Assembly: GCF_900497805.2 (NCBI RefSeq)
Contig: NW_020954610.1
Span: forward strand, 19,558,429 to 19,622,428
Length of the DNA stretch: 64,000 nt
DNA from: Vombatus ursinus
Taxonomy: Eukaryota; Chordata; Mammalia; Diprotodontia; Vombatidae
Reading direction: 5' to 3'
This document shows positions 20,928 to 32,135 of the stretch, in pieces. The notes beneath the pieces are model-generated. The model did not search any database and had not been told where the DNA came from. It worked only from the letters and a program-made list of their open reading frames with translations. How positions within the stretch are numbered: position 1 is the stretch's first letter; each line of letters begins with the position of its first letter. A program made the position numbers and the translations under genes.

Positions 20928-21925
20928 CTTGAAAATTGTTCCCCTAGATCAGAATACAAGTTTATACATTCCAGGTAGAAACAATGTATTTGATGTATCA
21001 CTTACAGATGTAGGGACTTTTATTACATATAATATAAATCATATTTTATCCTGAAGATGAACATTAGAATAAGTGCTGGGTGGAGAGTAAAGAAGAGAAA
21101 GGGAGAGCTGGAGAATGAGATATTAGCAACAAGCATGGGGCAGAGGAGTCCCACTGGTTCTGTGTACTGGAAATGATCATCAAGATATTAGCAATGATTC
21201 CAGGGATTTAAGGGCTCAAGTGAGGCAATGTCCCCAGAGTGAACACTGGAGTATCTGCATTGATCCAATAGGTATTCAACAGCTAAGCAAGCTTAACCCT
21301 ACCTCCAGCACCCCAGTCAGACTGGCCCATTCCTTGTGGAAGTTATAACATGGTGCATGAGAGAGAGAGAGGAGGAAGAGATTAGAAATTTAGGTAAGGT
21401 TCACAGAAGATTGCAGTGGCTCATCTGTGGTAGTCTTGGGTTTCTTCTTCCTACCTTTCTTGGTGTTTCAGTGTGTGGCCAGGCTACTGTGCTCTGAGGA
21501 GGGCTTTCAAAGAGAGTTCATGTAATTATGTCTATTTTCCTGGGGGGGGGGGCGGTTTGTGTGGTCTACTATTAGGACCTCCAAAGCTTTGAGGCCAGGA
21601 CATAGATTACGTATCCCAGAAAAAAAAAGTTTTGTGGTACAGATATGTCCTGCAGACTTATCTTCAGAGCCATATATTTGATCCTTCATGACAAAGCTCA
21701 ACTCCCCCCATCTATCACCAGGGAAGAATTCAAAGAGGTGGGTAACTATGTGCCATACCATGACAAAGGTGTGAAGGCAACTAAGGGAGAAAAGAAATGC
21801 CATAGAGACTTTGCCTGCATTTTGCGTCCCAGAAAGAGTATCAAAAGATTATTAGAGAGCTACACTTTATAAACCTGAGGAAATGGTTAAGTAGGTATCA
21901 ATTCTACTACAAATGGCTGGAAGTT
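20922..21925. other. No recognisable feature
   Basis: Unique-looking sequence, including a G10 run near 21542. The open frames here match nothing I know. Confidence 0.45.
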
Positions 21926-21992
21926 GGAGGTGGGGGGAGAGGAGAGGAAGGGAGGAGAGGTGAGAGAAGAGGAGAGGAGGGAAGGGGAGAAA
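21926..21992. repeat. Polypurine (GGA-rich) tract
   Basis: About 67 bases of almost pure purine with many GG and GGG steps. A candidate for triplex or G-quadruplex structure. Confidence 0.85.
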
Positions 21993-23559
21993 TACAGATA
22001 CCCCCTCAAGTGATAGGGATCAGTAGGACAAAATAGATGATCCTTGACAGAGGAGCCCTCATATTTAGAATGATATTCTGGGAACTTATATACATCTTTG
22101 AGACTTGTGGTTGCAAGTTCAAGGATCTATTCTGTTTTCTTTCTTTTGATAAATCTTTTCTGTGTTATTGTGAACTACACAATTCCAGTAGGGGAGTCAA
22201 TCTTATTAATTACTTGGTACTATGAATATATTTTCGCCAGGTCTCTTTGTGGCTATGAACCTAGAAGTGGAAAATTCCCCACCTCCTAAAGTGTACCTGG
22301 ACCTTTTGTGTCACAAAAGTGTCTCTAATATAAGGATCACAATGTTATCAATAACTGCAGCATGTTATTCTATTCCTTCTCTGTAGCCACCACCTCAGTT
22401 CCTTTCTCATTCGTCTCTATCCCCTTCACTAAAAAAAAAAAAAGAAAAAGAAAAAAAGATCAATTAAGTTTCAAATTGTCCTGATGGTGACGTTACCATT
22501 TGGTTACTATATTCTTTTTTAGCTGGGTATATTTCTGGATTAAGAGTCACTGTTGCTCATAAATTAAAATAATCCAACCAGTCTTTTGTGTGAAGAAATA
22601 TGGACTGATACTCTGTCAAGTGTAATTAGAATTAAATCTGGAAATTGTTGGCACCTGTGAGAAGTTTAATTTTGTTGTACTACTCTAACAATCCACCCTA
22701 CCATACCACTCCCTAGATAATAATCAACCATTGTGAAATCCTGAAAGGAAATACAACCTGGGCATGATTGAGTTTGCTTTTTTCTCTCCCCATCTTTCGA
22801 TCAACAATTGCTATTAGTACCTTAACTATCCCCATATCTGATATCAAAGCCAAGGACTTGGAATTTGTTATTAAAGGACCCCTTTATGGAGTCATATTTT
22901 GAATTAATTGATGGCTTTCAGAAACTATCGCTGCTTTGTAATCATCTCCACTGGGAAGTAAAGTAGTGAGCACTCTCTCCTTCAGAATTAAAAATTACTC
23001 TCTTTGGTCCCATCCTGCCTGGGTTGCTGTAATTACTTTTTTTGGGGGGGGGTCCTGACATAGGCAGGTTCCATTAGATGAACAGAACATCATAACACAT
23101 CTGATATGGAGAGTTAATTTCCAAGAACAAATTACCCAGGCATCTCCTTTTCTTGCCCTGGGTATTGATAGCATCTCAGATTCAGTTTGAGAAACTTAAG
23201 AGCCCTTCTCAAAATGAGACTCATAAATTTAAGGGAATACTATGTGAAAGTCCATTTAATTCTTATGAAAAGCATAATGGAGCTATAGAAAATGTAGAGA
23301 AAGACAGCAAAGAGTATCAGGACACTAGAGGTACTACTGAATCAAAGCATCCTAAAATAGAAAATTAATGACTCTGGTCTGGGAGGATGAAAGGAGACAG
23401 GAGATCAGGTTGAAGTCAATAGAATTATAAAGATAAGATGAGGTAGTCCTGAGGAACTTCAGGTTAAAGATTCAGAGAAAATGAGTCTCAGATTAGAATT
23501 TTGCTAATTATATTTTTATTAAGATCATCAAATGATATAGGAATACTAGCAATCAAGGA
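21993..23559. other. No recognisable feature
   Basis: No repeat family, exon or RNA gene recognised. Short A-rich (22430-22460) and G-rich (23042-23052) runs only. Confidence 0.45.
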
Positions 23560-24400
23560 TATAGGGTGTGGCTCCCACTTCTCCCTAGTTCCTTAGTCCC
23601 AAAGGCAGCAATCCAAGTGAATATGAGAATCTTGCCAGATCACAAGAGTCCTGACCTCTTTCCCATGATTGCTTTTATTTCCTCACAAAATTTGAACACC
23701 GCATCAGTCCCAGCTTGTCTCTCCAAACTGATGGAGTCATTTGAGCAGTTGTTTGAATGTGGTCATAAGTGCATGTATAGACCCTTCCTCCTCCTTTCTC
23801 TATTTGTCCCGATATTTTTGTACTAGTGTGTATGCTGAGTGGTTGGCCACGAGTCTCCTTTACCCCATTCTTCACTACCCAGATCTATAGTTCCCATACT
23901 TTCAGAACATCTCTCTTTTGCCTGCCCTCAGTCAATTCCACCTTCTGTGTTCTTACTTATATAGTATTGGGCCCTTGGTCACCAGATTTTATGACATTCT
24001 TTGCAAACCATATTGGAATAGCGTGGTTTCTCATGGACAATTCCTAGGTTTCTGAAGACAACTAATACGAAGCAAATAATTGGCTAGGGCCCTTGCCAGT
24101 CAAATCTGTGCATGCTCCTGGAAGCAGGGAGATTGATGAATTGCCTGGGTCTGCTATCCAGACCTTCAGGCCTTCACTGCTTCTGCTCAAAACAAGCTGA
24201 GAGAACTTTTCACTGGCTGAGCTTCTGTCCCCTTCTGATGTCAGCAGCCTACATAAAAATGAGGTCCTTGTCGTGTTGGAAGATCACTAAACCCTTTCCT
24301 ATGATTACTTTAATCCCCCATCAAATTCTGGGTGCCACATCAGCCCCAGGGATACTTGGTCAATGGTCCAGACAAATGCCCCAGGGCCGCAGTCCTTGTT
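23560..24400. repeat. Two diverged copies of an unclassified repeat
   Basis: 23625-23725 and 24258-24365 align throughout, sharing 'ctttcccatgattgctttta'/'ctttcctatgattacttta' and 'gcatcagtcccag'/'cacatcagccccag', by eye about two-thirds identical. They are probably parts of one old interspersed element or a local duplication. I cannot name the family. Confidence 0.55.
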
Positions 24401-24484
24401 AATGTTTTCTATCTGTGAAACTAGGCCTCAGGATGCTTTCCTTCTTTTTCAACTGTGACTTAATGGGGGAAGGGGAAAGGGATA

Positions 24485-24702
24485 AGTATTTATTAATGTA
24501 CCAGGCATTGTGCTAAGTATTTTACAAATATTATCTTATTTGAGTTTGGGAGATAGACACTATACTTATTCCCATTTTACATTTGAGGAAACTGAGGCAG
24601 AAAGTAAGTGACTTGCCCAGTAAGTGACATGGCTCTTAAGCATCTGAGGCAAGATTTGAACTCAGATCTTTCTGACTCCTGACCCAGCACTATAGCTGCC
24701 CA
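24485..24702 (-). mobile_element. MIR-type SINE
   Basis: Antisense, nearly full length: 'ccaggcattgtgctaagtat', 'catttgaggaaactgaggca', 'gatttgaactcagatctt', 'atagctgccc'. Confidence 0.82.
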
Positions 24703-25136
24703 ATGGAAGAGCCTGATTAAGAGCCTACCATAGAAGGAATCTGGAAAAAACACAATATCCTGGTATATTAAAACTTTGTATCCTGGAAGAAGTAAATCAC
24801 TTTATCTCATTGGGTCATTGTTTCCTCATCTATAAAAGAAAGGGGTTGGTATTAATCCAGAGGACAAAATATGAAACTCACCACTCACTTCCTGCCAGAG
24901 AGGTGATGAATTTAAGGCACATTTTTTTGACATAGCTAATGTGGGAATTTGTTTTGCTGAACTATGCATTTTTGTTATAACGGTTTTATTTTTTGTTTTT
25001 ATTGGTCAAGTGGAGGGAAGTGAAGAGATACAATAAATGCTCATAAAATAACATTTTAAAAGAAAAATAGGTATGTAGATAAATACTTATCAACTGAACA
25101 ATACCAATTTAATAAATATGTCTACAGCACTAAAAA
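24703..25136. other. No recognisable feature
   Basis: The only hint is a short MIR-like stretch near 24795-24840 ('cactttatctcattgggtca'). Confidence 0.4.
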
Positions 25137-25310
25137 ATAGGAGATTGGACTAATGACCTTTGAGTTCCAATCTAACTCTAGTTCTGTGATCCTATAACCT
25201 GTGCATCCTTGGGCAAGTAATTTAACCTCTCTGGGCCTCAGTCTCATTATAAAATGAGGTAGTTGAACTAGATGGCCTCTGAGGTCTCTTCTGGCTCAAG
25301 ATCCACAAAC
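25137..25310 (+). mobile_element. MIR3-type SINE remnants, two in tandem
   Basis: 'attggactaatgacctttga' then 'ctagttctgtgatcctat' is one tail. 'ccttgggcaagtaatttaac' through 'gaactagatggcctctgagg' is a second element. Confidence 0.65.
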
Positions 25311-25929
25311 CTAGTGTCCTTTGATAAAAGGAAGAAGATTACTTTACACAATGGCTAGCGATTAGCACCAGAGGTGACATAGAATGGAAATAAGTTATTT
25401 CAAAAATGATTTAGATCAATCAATTCATGAGTATAAGAGCAATAATAGATTATTACAGGAAAATGGGGATAGTTTTTTTTTTAATATACAAACCTAACCA
25501 TTGGAGATTACTGATATGGATAACAACTATTTGCTTACCGAGCCTACGCTATCATCCCTTGAGAAAGAATACTGAGCTAAGTGGACCAATGGGTATCTGA
25601 TTCAGTGTGGTGATTCTTGTGTTCTTAAGCCATGTGTTGATAACATATTTTCTTCAAGGCATCAGATATCCAGAGTTGCTGGGTTCCTAGGGTTAAGAAG
25701 TCAAATTAGTTTTATTTGTATTAAGCATTGTCATGGAAAACCTGCCTAGATTTTTGTTTTTTTGCTTTTATTTAGTTACAAGTTAGAGGTCATTAAAACT
25801 TCCACAATTTTGGTTTAAGATTTATGTTAAGGTTTTGCAAAATGAAGCTTAACAAAAATATTTATCTGTATTCAGAAACTAGAGATTAGGAAAACTTCAC
25901 CTATTGGCTTGGAACTAGATACTAATTTA

Positions 25930-26125
25930 GGATACAATGACATAGAGGAAAGAACACTGGCTTTGGGGTCAGAAGATATACTCAAATCCTGCCTCTGGTA
26001 CTTAAATCTATGTGACCTTGGGGAAGTTACTTTGAGTTTCTGGCCTCCAATTTATTCATCTGCAAAATGAGGTAACTGATTTAAATGAACTCCAAGATAC
26101 CTTCCAGATTAAGAACTATTATATA
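25930..26125 (+). mobile_element. MIR3-type SINE
   Basis: 'gaaagaacactggctttggg', 'caaatcctgcctctggtact', 'gtgaccttggggaagttac', 'aactccaagataccttccag'. Confidence 0.75.
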
Positions 26126-26221
26126 CAGCTCTCTTTCCCCTCTCCTGCTTATTACTCCTACTTATTACTATGATTGGAGAATACATTGAGGAGTGGTGCC
26201 CAGTCCTAATTCCATTTTATA

Positions 26222-26375
26222 ATATTTTATTTTTCCCAGATTAAAACAATTTTGAACATTTTTTTTTTAAATTGGAGTTACAAATTCTATCCCTTCCTCA
26301 CTCCACTACCTCCCTCCCACCTGAGAAGGTAAGTAATCTGATTTAGTTTACACATAGGCAATCATGTAAAACACT
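26222..26375 (-). mobile_element. L1 3'-UTR fragment
   Basis: T-rich start, 'attggagttacaaattctat', a 'ctacctccctcccacc' pyrimidine block, then 'ggcaatcatgtaaaaca': the same layout as the L1 3' ends at 10861 and 62615. Confidence 0.65.
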
Positions 26376-26399
26376 AGTCCTAATTCTATGCTATACCTC

Positions 26400-26590
26400 C
26401 TGGTGTGGTAGAAGTGGCCTGAAAAGGAGTCAGAGGGCCTGGCTGTGCCACTTACTAGCCAACTGATCATAGGCAAGTCACATTAACTCTCTAACTCTCA
26501 TTTTCTTTACCTATAAAATGGGGGTGACTAATTCTAGTTACTTTACAGGTTGTTGTGAGGAAAATACTTTCTGAATTATAAGGTAGAATG
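26400..26590 (+). mobile_element. MIR-type SINE
   Basis: 'cacttactagccaactgatc', 'ggcaagtcacattaactctc', 'ctataaaatgggggtgac', 'ggttgttgtgagg'. Confidence 0.75.
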
Positions 26591-26599
26591 TATGTATGA

Positions 26600-27090
26600 G
26601 AGAGACAGTATTGTGTAGCAGATAGAAAGAAGCTTTGGTCCCAGGAAGGTATAGTTTCAAGTCTGGCCTTTGACACCTACTAGTTGTGTGACTCTGGGAA
26701 AGTCCTTCAACCTCTCAGTGTGGCAACTCTCTAAGACTGTAAGTTGTAAAGTGTTGTATAGTCATTTTAGCTGTGTCTGACTCTTCATGACCCCTTTTGA
26801 GGAGTTTTGGTTTTCTTGGCAGAGATACTGGAGTAATTTGCCATTTCTTTCTCTAGCTCTTTTGCAGATAAGGTAACTGAAGCAAACAGGGTAAGTGATT
26901 TGCCTAGGGTCATACAGATATTAAGTGTCTGAAGTCAGATTTGAACTCACAAAGATGAGTCTTCTTGACTCCAGGGCCCATCCTCTATCCACTTCATCAC
27001 CTATCTGTAGAGTAGTTACAGATCTGCTTTAAGAGGACTTTCCTTGTGGGGAGTTTCTTAATAAAATCACAGGTCTGGTCCCCTTCCTCC
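26600..27090 (+). mobile_element. tRNA-derived SINE with a distinct tail, split by another SINE
   Basis: The head and core lie at 26600-26756 (gtgtagcagatagaa, ctagttgtgtgactctggga, 'caactctctaagactgtaag'). The tail resumes after 27008 (atctgctttaagaggac, aaatcacaggtctggtcccc). The same tail type occurs at 36.5 kb. Confidence 0.7.
26757..27008 (-). mobile_element. MAR1-like SINE inserted in the preceding SINE
   Basis: Antisense RTE-type tail (gtgtctgactcttcatgacc), 'gccatttctttctctagctc' and head 'cctctatccacttcatcacc'. Flanks gtaaagt/gtagagt may be a decayed target duplication. Confidence 0.8.
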
Positions 27091-27221
27091 CAAAAATCTC
27101 CCTGTAATTAAAAGCTATTGTCATTTGTGGTTGGGGCTTGTTTTATTGAACTCAATCAGTCCTCTCTTGTTGAAAATCTGTATAACACAGAAGACTCATC
27201 CCTCCCTGCGCTCTCCCAATC

Positions 27222-27405
27222 GTAGGGACATAGATTTAGGGTTGTAAGGAGTCTTTAGAGGTCATTTAGTTTGACTCCCTCATTTTATAGATGAGGAAAA
27301 TGAGGCCAAGAATGGTTGAGGGACTTGCTAAAGGACATACATCCAGTAATTAGCAAAGCTGAGCTTTTAAACTCAGGTCTTCAGACTTTAAATCATTATT
27401 ACAGT
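27222..27405 (-). mobile_element. MIR-type SINE
   Basis: Antisense MIR: 'cattttatagatgaggaaaa', 'gggacttgctaaaggacata', 'ttaaactcaggtcttcag'. Confidence 0.72.
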
Positions 27406-27424
27406 GTAGGGTCCTTACCTTGCT

Positions 27425-27923
27425 TTCTTTTTTTTTTAATATAAAAAAGTATTTTAATGAAGAAAAATTTAGACAAATTTTAAAAGTACAATTCACATCA
27501 GTCAAGATGGCACATTATTGCATTTTATTAAACTGAAAAAAAAACTTGATCAGTTTTTCAGTTGTAATCCAAATACTAAAAGCCTGGCTTCATAGTATCC
27601 ACTTTGAAAAGTAAATATGGTTAGAGCTCTCCCATAATCATATCTGTAATGAAGAATAATGACCATGATAATGAGCAAAAGAAAACACGGATCAAATGTT
27701 ATGTGAGTAGTAAATAATGGGAGGGAGAAAGTACCTAAAAAATGATAAGAGTGAAGAAAAATGTTTGGTAAATTGAAATAGAAATGAAATGATAAAAGAA
27801 AGCTTATTAGGAAACTTACATGCCTAAGTAGAATTCTTGCCTCTCCTCTCTCCACCCTGTGAAATCACTGAAATAGTAACCCTTTTTGATCTTATCTTGC
27901 TTTCTTATAGCCAAAAACAGAGT
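27425..27923. other. No secure feature; possible decayed insertion with a T-rich left end
   Basis: Starts with a T12 run. The minus strand has AATAAA (27529-27524) and an open frame preceded by an acceptor-like site, but nothing matches a known protein (see rejected items). Confidence 0.35.
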
Positions 27924-27938
27924 TAAAAATTATTATGG

Positions 27939-30297
27939 ATAGAGAATTCTGGAAAGATGGCAGAGTAGGTAAAAAAAAAAAAAATCCAAGCTCTCAAGAT
28001 TTTCCCCTACCAAAGAGATAAAAATAGTGCCTCAGGGTGAACAAAGTGCAGGGTAAAAATAAGTAAGAGTAGGGGCACAACAGGGATCCTCCTGGGACAA
28101 TCCAATAAAATCATAAGAAAAATCCCAGCACAAGGTCTGGTCCCTGTAAAGAGTAAATACCCCCAGGCTAGGGTCTGATAGTGCTTAAACAACAAGCCAT
28201 GGGGTTAGCTGGATTGGGAGGCTGCCTCAGTCCTAGCCACAGGAAATTTTACCCTTGGGACAGTGAGAGGAGTTGGGCATCTGTGCCAGGGAAGATGGAG
28301 GGAACCTCTGCTGACAATGGGAGAGCTGTGGGGGTGAGAAGGAACCAGCACATATCCAGTGAGTGCAGAAGCAGTGAGGTGGGATGCCCCTGGCTGTGGG
28401 CACTTTGGCTTTGGTCTCAGGCTAGAGGGGATAACTGAAGATCTGAGGCCACAGGCATCACCCTCCATACTCCAGAACTAGAGGTGATTACAAAAAGTAA
28501 ACTATTACTATGAAAAAAAATGCACAGGCAAAGGAGAAAAAAATTCAACCACAGAAAGTTATTATTGGAGTTCATCTTCAGAGGAGGATATTGCAGCAAA
28601 GAAACCCTCTTCTACTCCAAAGAGTAACATCAAATGGTCACCTGCCCAAAAAGAATTTATAGAAGGACTTAAAAAAAGACTTTAAAAGTCAAACAAGAGA
28701 GATTGAGAAAAAACCAAAAAAAGAAAAAAGAAAAAGAACAATCCAAGAAAAACAAGATTATGAAAAGAAAGTCAACCGATTAGAAAAGGAGATCCAGAAT
28801 CTTAAGGAAGAAAATGACACCTTGAAAATTAGAATTGGGCAAGATGAAGCCAGAGAAGTTATGAGATCAAGAAATAATAAAACAAAATATAAAGAATGAA
28901 AAAAACAGAACAGAAAGTGAAATGTCTTCTAAGAAAAACAACTGATATGTAGAACAGATCAAGAAGAGAAAACATAAGAATAATCAGGCTACCTGAAAGT
29001 TATGATCAGAAAAAGAATCTTGATACAATAACACAAGAAATAACTAAAGAATAATTAAAGAATGTCGTGAAGCATTAGAACTAGGGGGGAAAGTAGAAAC
29101 AAAAAAAATCCATCAATCACCACTTGAAAGAGATCCTATGAGGAAAACTCATAGTAATAATATAGTCAAATTCCAAAACCACAAGCTCAAGGATAAAATT
29201 TAAATATGATGGTGTCACAATTAGAATCACATAAGACCTAGGTGCAGAGACACCAAAAGACTGCAGGTCTTGAAACAGTATAGATCAAAGGGCAAAAGAA
29301 CAGGAGTTGCGGCTGAAAATGTCACACCCATCAAAGTTAAGCATAATCTTGAATGAATGGAAAAAAAAATGCTGTAGATTTCAACTGTCAGACTTTCAGG
29401 ACTTTGTTAAAAACAAAACAAAACAAAACAAACAAACTGAACTTAATAGAAGATTTGACATACAAGAGCCAAGAGAAACATAAGTACATACCAAATTACT
29501 AATACAAGGGATTCAATAAGGGACAATAAGGACAGACCATTTACCTTTCATGTATGTAAAATGTAAAACATATGTCTAAGATTGTCATTAGTAATTGGGT
29601 AATTCATAAGAAAGATTGGGGTAGACCTGACTATGATATTACTTTAAAAAAGCAAAACCATTTAGGACAAGCTAAAAAGAGTAGTTATTTCATACAAATG
29701 AGGTACAAGAGGAAGAATCGACATAGAGAAATTAGATGGGGAAGGAGGAATGGTAGTTCTGGTAACCTACTTTCATTGCAAATGGATTTAAGAGAGAACA
29801 ATAGATATGCACAAATATAAAAACAAAGATTAGGAGTAGAATTTGTTGGGGGGAAGTATATGTCTATGTATGTCTATATATGTCTATATATATGTATATG
29901 TCACATGTATGTATGTATGTGTAAATGTATATGTATACATCTTTACCTACATATAAATATATCTACACTTAATTGTAGCCCTTTGTGGGGGAGGAAGAGG
30001 GGAAAGGAACAAAGTAAAAAGCACACAGCAGAGAACAAAAGAAAACTTACAAGGAAGCAAAGAAAGATGGACAGCTCTCAACAATGTGTAGTATTTATCA
30101 TACAGGCTTTCTTGAAATGAAAATTTATTGCTATATATTTTGAATCCTCTTTTATGTTCTGCTATGCACATGATATGCTTTTTTTCTTTTCTTATTTTGT
30201 ATTTATGTTTCAATATCTAAGTTTATGATGTGTTTCTTTTTCTTTTCTCTATTCTGTATTTGAGTTCTGGTTTGAGTCTAAAATAAAAAAAAATAAA
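27939..30297 (+). mobile_element. HAL1-like LINE (L1 ORF1 only), near full length
   Basis: The 5' end reads 'gaattctggaaagatggcag', typical of marsupial L1 starts. A roughly 570-bp leader precedes ORF1, which survives in pieces across frames: SSSSEEDIAAKKPSSTPKSN, then SPAQKEFIEGLKKRL, a coiled-coil block (KQDYEKKVNRLEKEIQNLKE) and an 'IRIIRLPESYDQKKNLDTI' block of the RNA-binding domain. A 3' UTR with a TATG-rich stretch and an A-rich end follow. No endonuclease or reverse transcriptase is present. A 15-bp duplication (taaaaattattatgg, 14/15 identical) flanks it at 27924-27938 and 30298-30312, so it inserted at about this length. ORF1 is broken by several stops and frameshifts. Confidence 0.8.
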
Positions 30298-30649
30298 TAA
30301 AAATTATTGTGGTGTGAGGACAGAGTACTTTTTCAGTAGTTTATGTCACTGACTCTTTCTACTAGAGATTTAACAGTCCTTAATCCACCATTGGATTATG
30401 TTCCAAAATATATAAATCAGCTGTCAGTCAGAAATAATTTTCCCAAAGAAACAATATCATAATGGTGCCAATGGATTCTGGTGTCAGGCCTCAAAAGGTG
30501 ATTTTATTTAGCAAAAGGTAGAAGGTAAATAATGAGCATAGCTGAATAATTGAACTTAACATCATAAAACCTAATCATCCCTTTATAACAATATATTTAT
30601 GGGAACATGCTTTTAGAATTCCAAGTGGGGATTCTCAAAACACTATATT

Positions 30650-30712
30650 TGCATCTCCAGCACAATGATTTGCTCACAGAAGGTGCCTAATAAATGCTAA
30701 TTGAACTTCAAA
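30650..30712 (+). mobile_element. L2/MIR3 3'-end fragment
   Basis: 'ggtgcctaataaatgctaat' preceded by 'gcatctccagcacaatga'. Confidence 0.55.
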
Positions 30713-30825
30713 ATCCTTATCCAATCCGGAATTGATTGCCCATGGATTTGCCATCCTTCCACTGACCTGCAGTGGTGGTCCTCAGAGTAGATGGAGGGGA
30801 AGAGCAGAGTTTCATCGAGAAAAAG

Positions 30826-31010
30826 ATAACAGATTTAGAGCTGGAAAGGAACTTAGAGAAAATTAAATCCAATTTTAACAATGAGAAAACTGAGGTCTAG
30901 AGAAGTGACTTGCCCAAGGTCACATGAGTAGTACGTGGCAGAAGTAACATTTGAACCTGGGTCCTTTAACTCCAAATCAAGTTCTCTTTTCACTGTATAA
31001 TTAAAGAATT
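30826..31010 (-). mobile_element. MIR-type SINE
   Basis: Antisense MIR: 'gatttagagctggaaaggaa', 'gaagtgacttgcccaaggtc', 'acatttgaacctgggtcctt'. Confidence 0.82.
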
Positions 31011-31327
31011 TTAGCAGGTGGGGAAGGGTACTCTTTGGCCAGAGGGGCATACATTTCCATGGGCATCAGATGCATAAAAAGCTGCAGCAGTGAGAAATCA
31101 AGGCGGGCCATAGATGCCTATACATGGGTCATTTGTAAAGCAAATATTAGAATGTTTGGGACAGTACTTTTTGAATAAAATTTAATTATGAAGAATTTCA
31201 CAGAATTTGTCATTTGAAATGTTCAGGGGCTATGCTTTTGGTAATACAAAGATTTCCATATTTTTTAGAAATTTTTTTTAAAACCCCTAAATTATAGAAT
31301 TTATGTCACCCTTGACTTGTTAAAGTT

Positions 31328-31340
31328 CCCCCCCCCCCCC
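31328..31340. repeat. C13 homopolymer
   Basis: Thirteen consecutive C. Confidence 0.9.
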
Positions 31341-31357
31341 AAAGGCCCATGAAAATA

Positions 31358-31555
31358 CCTGCATGGTGTAGAGGAGAGAGCACTGGGACTAAAGTCAGGA
31401 AGACCTGGCTCTTCCCATGTGCCACCTCAGGTGCTTATTAGCTCTGTGACGCTGGGCAAGCCCCTTAACTTCTCTTAGCCTTGTATGTAAAAGGGGATTG
31501 GATTTGGTGGTCTCTAAGCTGCCTTTCAGTTCTAAATAGACGATTCTACAAATTT
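31358..31555 (+). mobile_element. MIR3-type SINE
   Basis: 'gagagagcactgggactaaa', 'ctgtgacgctgggcaagccc', 'ggatttggtggtctctaagc'. Confidence 0.75.
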
Positions 31556-31944
31556 TATCTTTGTCCAAGTTTAAAGTCTTATGCAAATAAATATGAGGCA
31601 GAATGCAACTTTCCAACTAGGCATATCAACAAATTGAAAAACTGCCAATTCAGCTAACCACACAGTCAGAATTAGAACTTAGGTCAAATATCATATTGTT
31701 CATTCCTGTGGAAGATGTGGGAACTTATAAATTTTTCTTGATATCTAAGTTTCCTCTGAAATCCCATTAGTAATGGATAGAAGGACAATGATTGTCTATA
31801 GCTGGAAGAGTCTGGGGGACTTGGGATAGGTAAATGAGAAAGCCAAGTATAACCAACTGTTGGAGGTTTGGTTCTAATTCCAGCACTCTCACACCAGCAG
31901 ACACTTTTTATTCCCTGGCCACCAAATACTACCTTTCTTCACTG

Positions 31945-32135
31945 ATGGGTGTTCGAAAGCTAGCATCCATGAACTTGTTTAAAAATTTTTAATAACTATT
32001 TCAATATATTTTTTCATCTTCTGTATTTTGTTTTATGCATTTAAAAACATTATTTTGAGAATGGGTTCATAAAATTTACTGGATTGCCAAAAGAGTCTAT
32101 GACACAAAAAGGGTTAAGAGCCTCTTTTTAGAAAA
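31945..32135 (-). mobile_element. hAT-type MITE ('GGGTTCTTAACC' family), copy 4
   Basis: 'gcatccatgaacttgttt', 'tttatgcatttaaaaacatt', 'attgccaaaagagtctatga', 'gggttaagagcctc'. Confidence 0.75.

Noticed and set aside
27550-27643. Possible minus-strand terminal exon (acceptor-like 'cttcattacag', about 30 codons, stop, AATAAA downstream)
   Set aside because: Thirty open codons and one acceptor-like site are expected by chance, and the peptide (ending VFGLQLKN) matches no protein I know.
28181-28468. Opposed open frames of 85 and 87 codons
   Set aside because: They lie in the 5' leader of the HAL1-like LINE and do not match ORF1.
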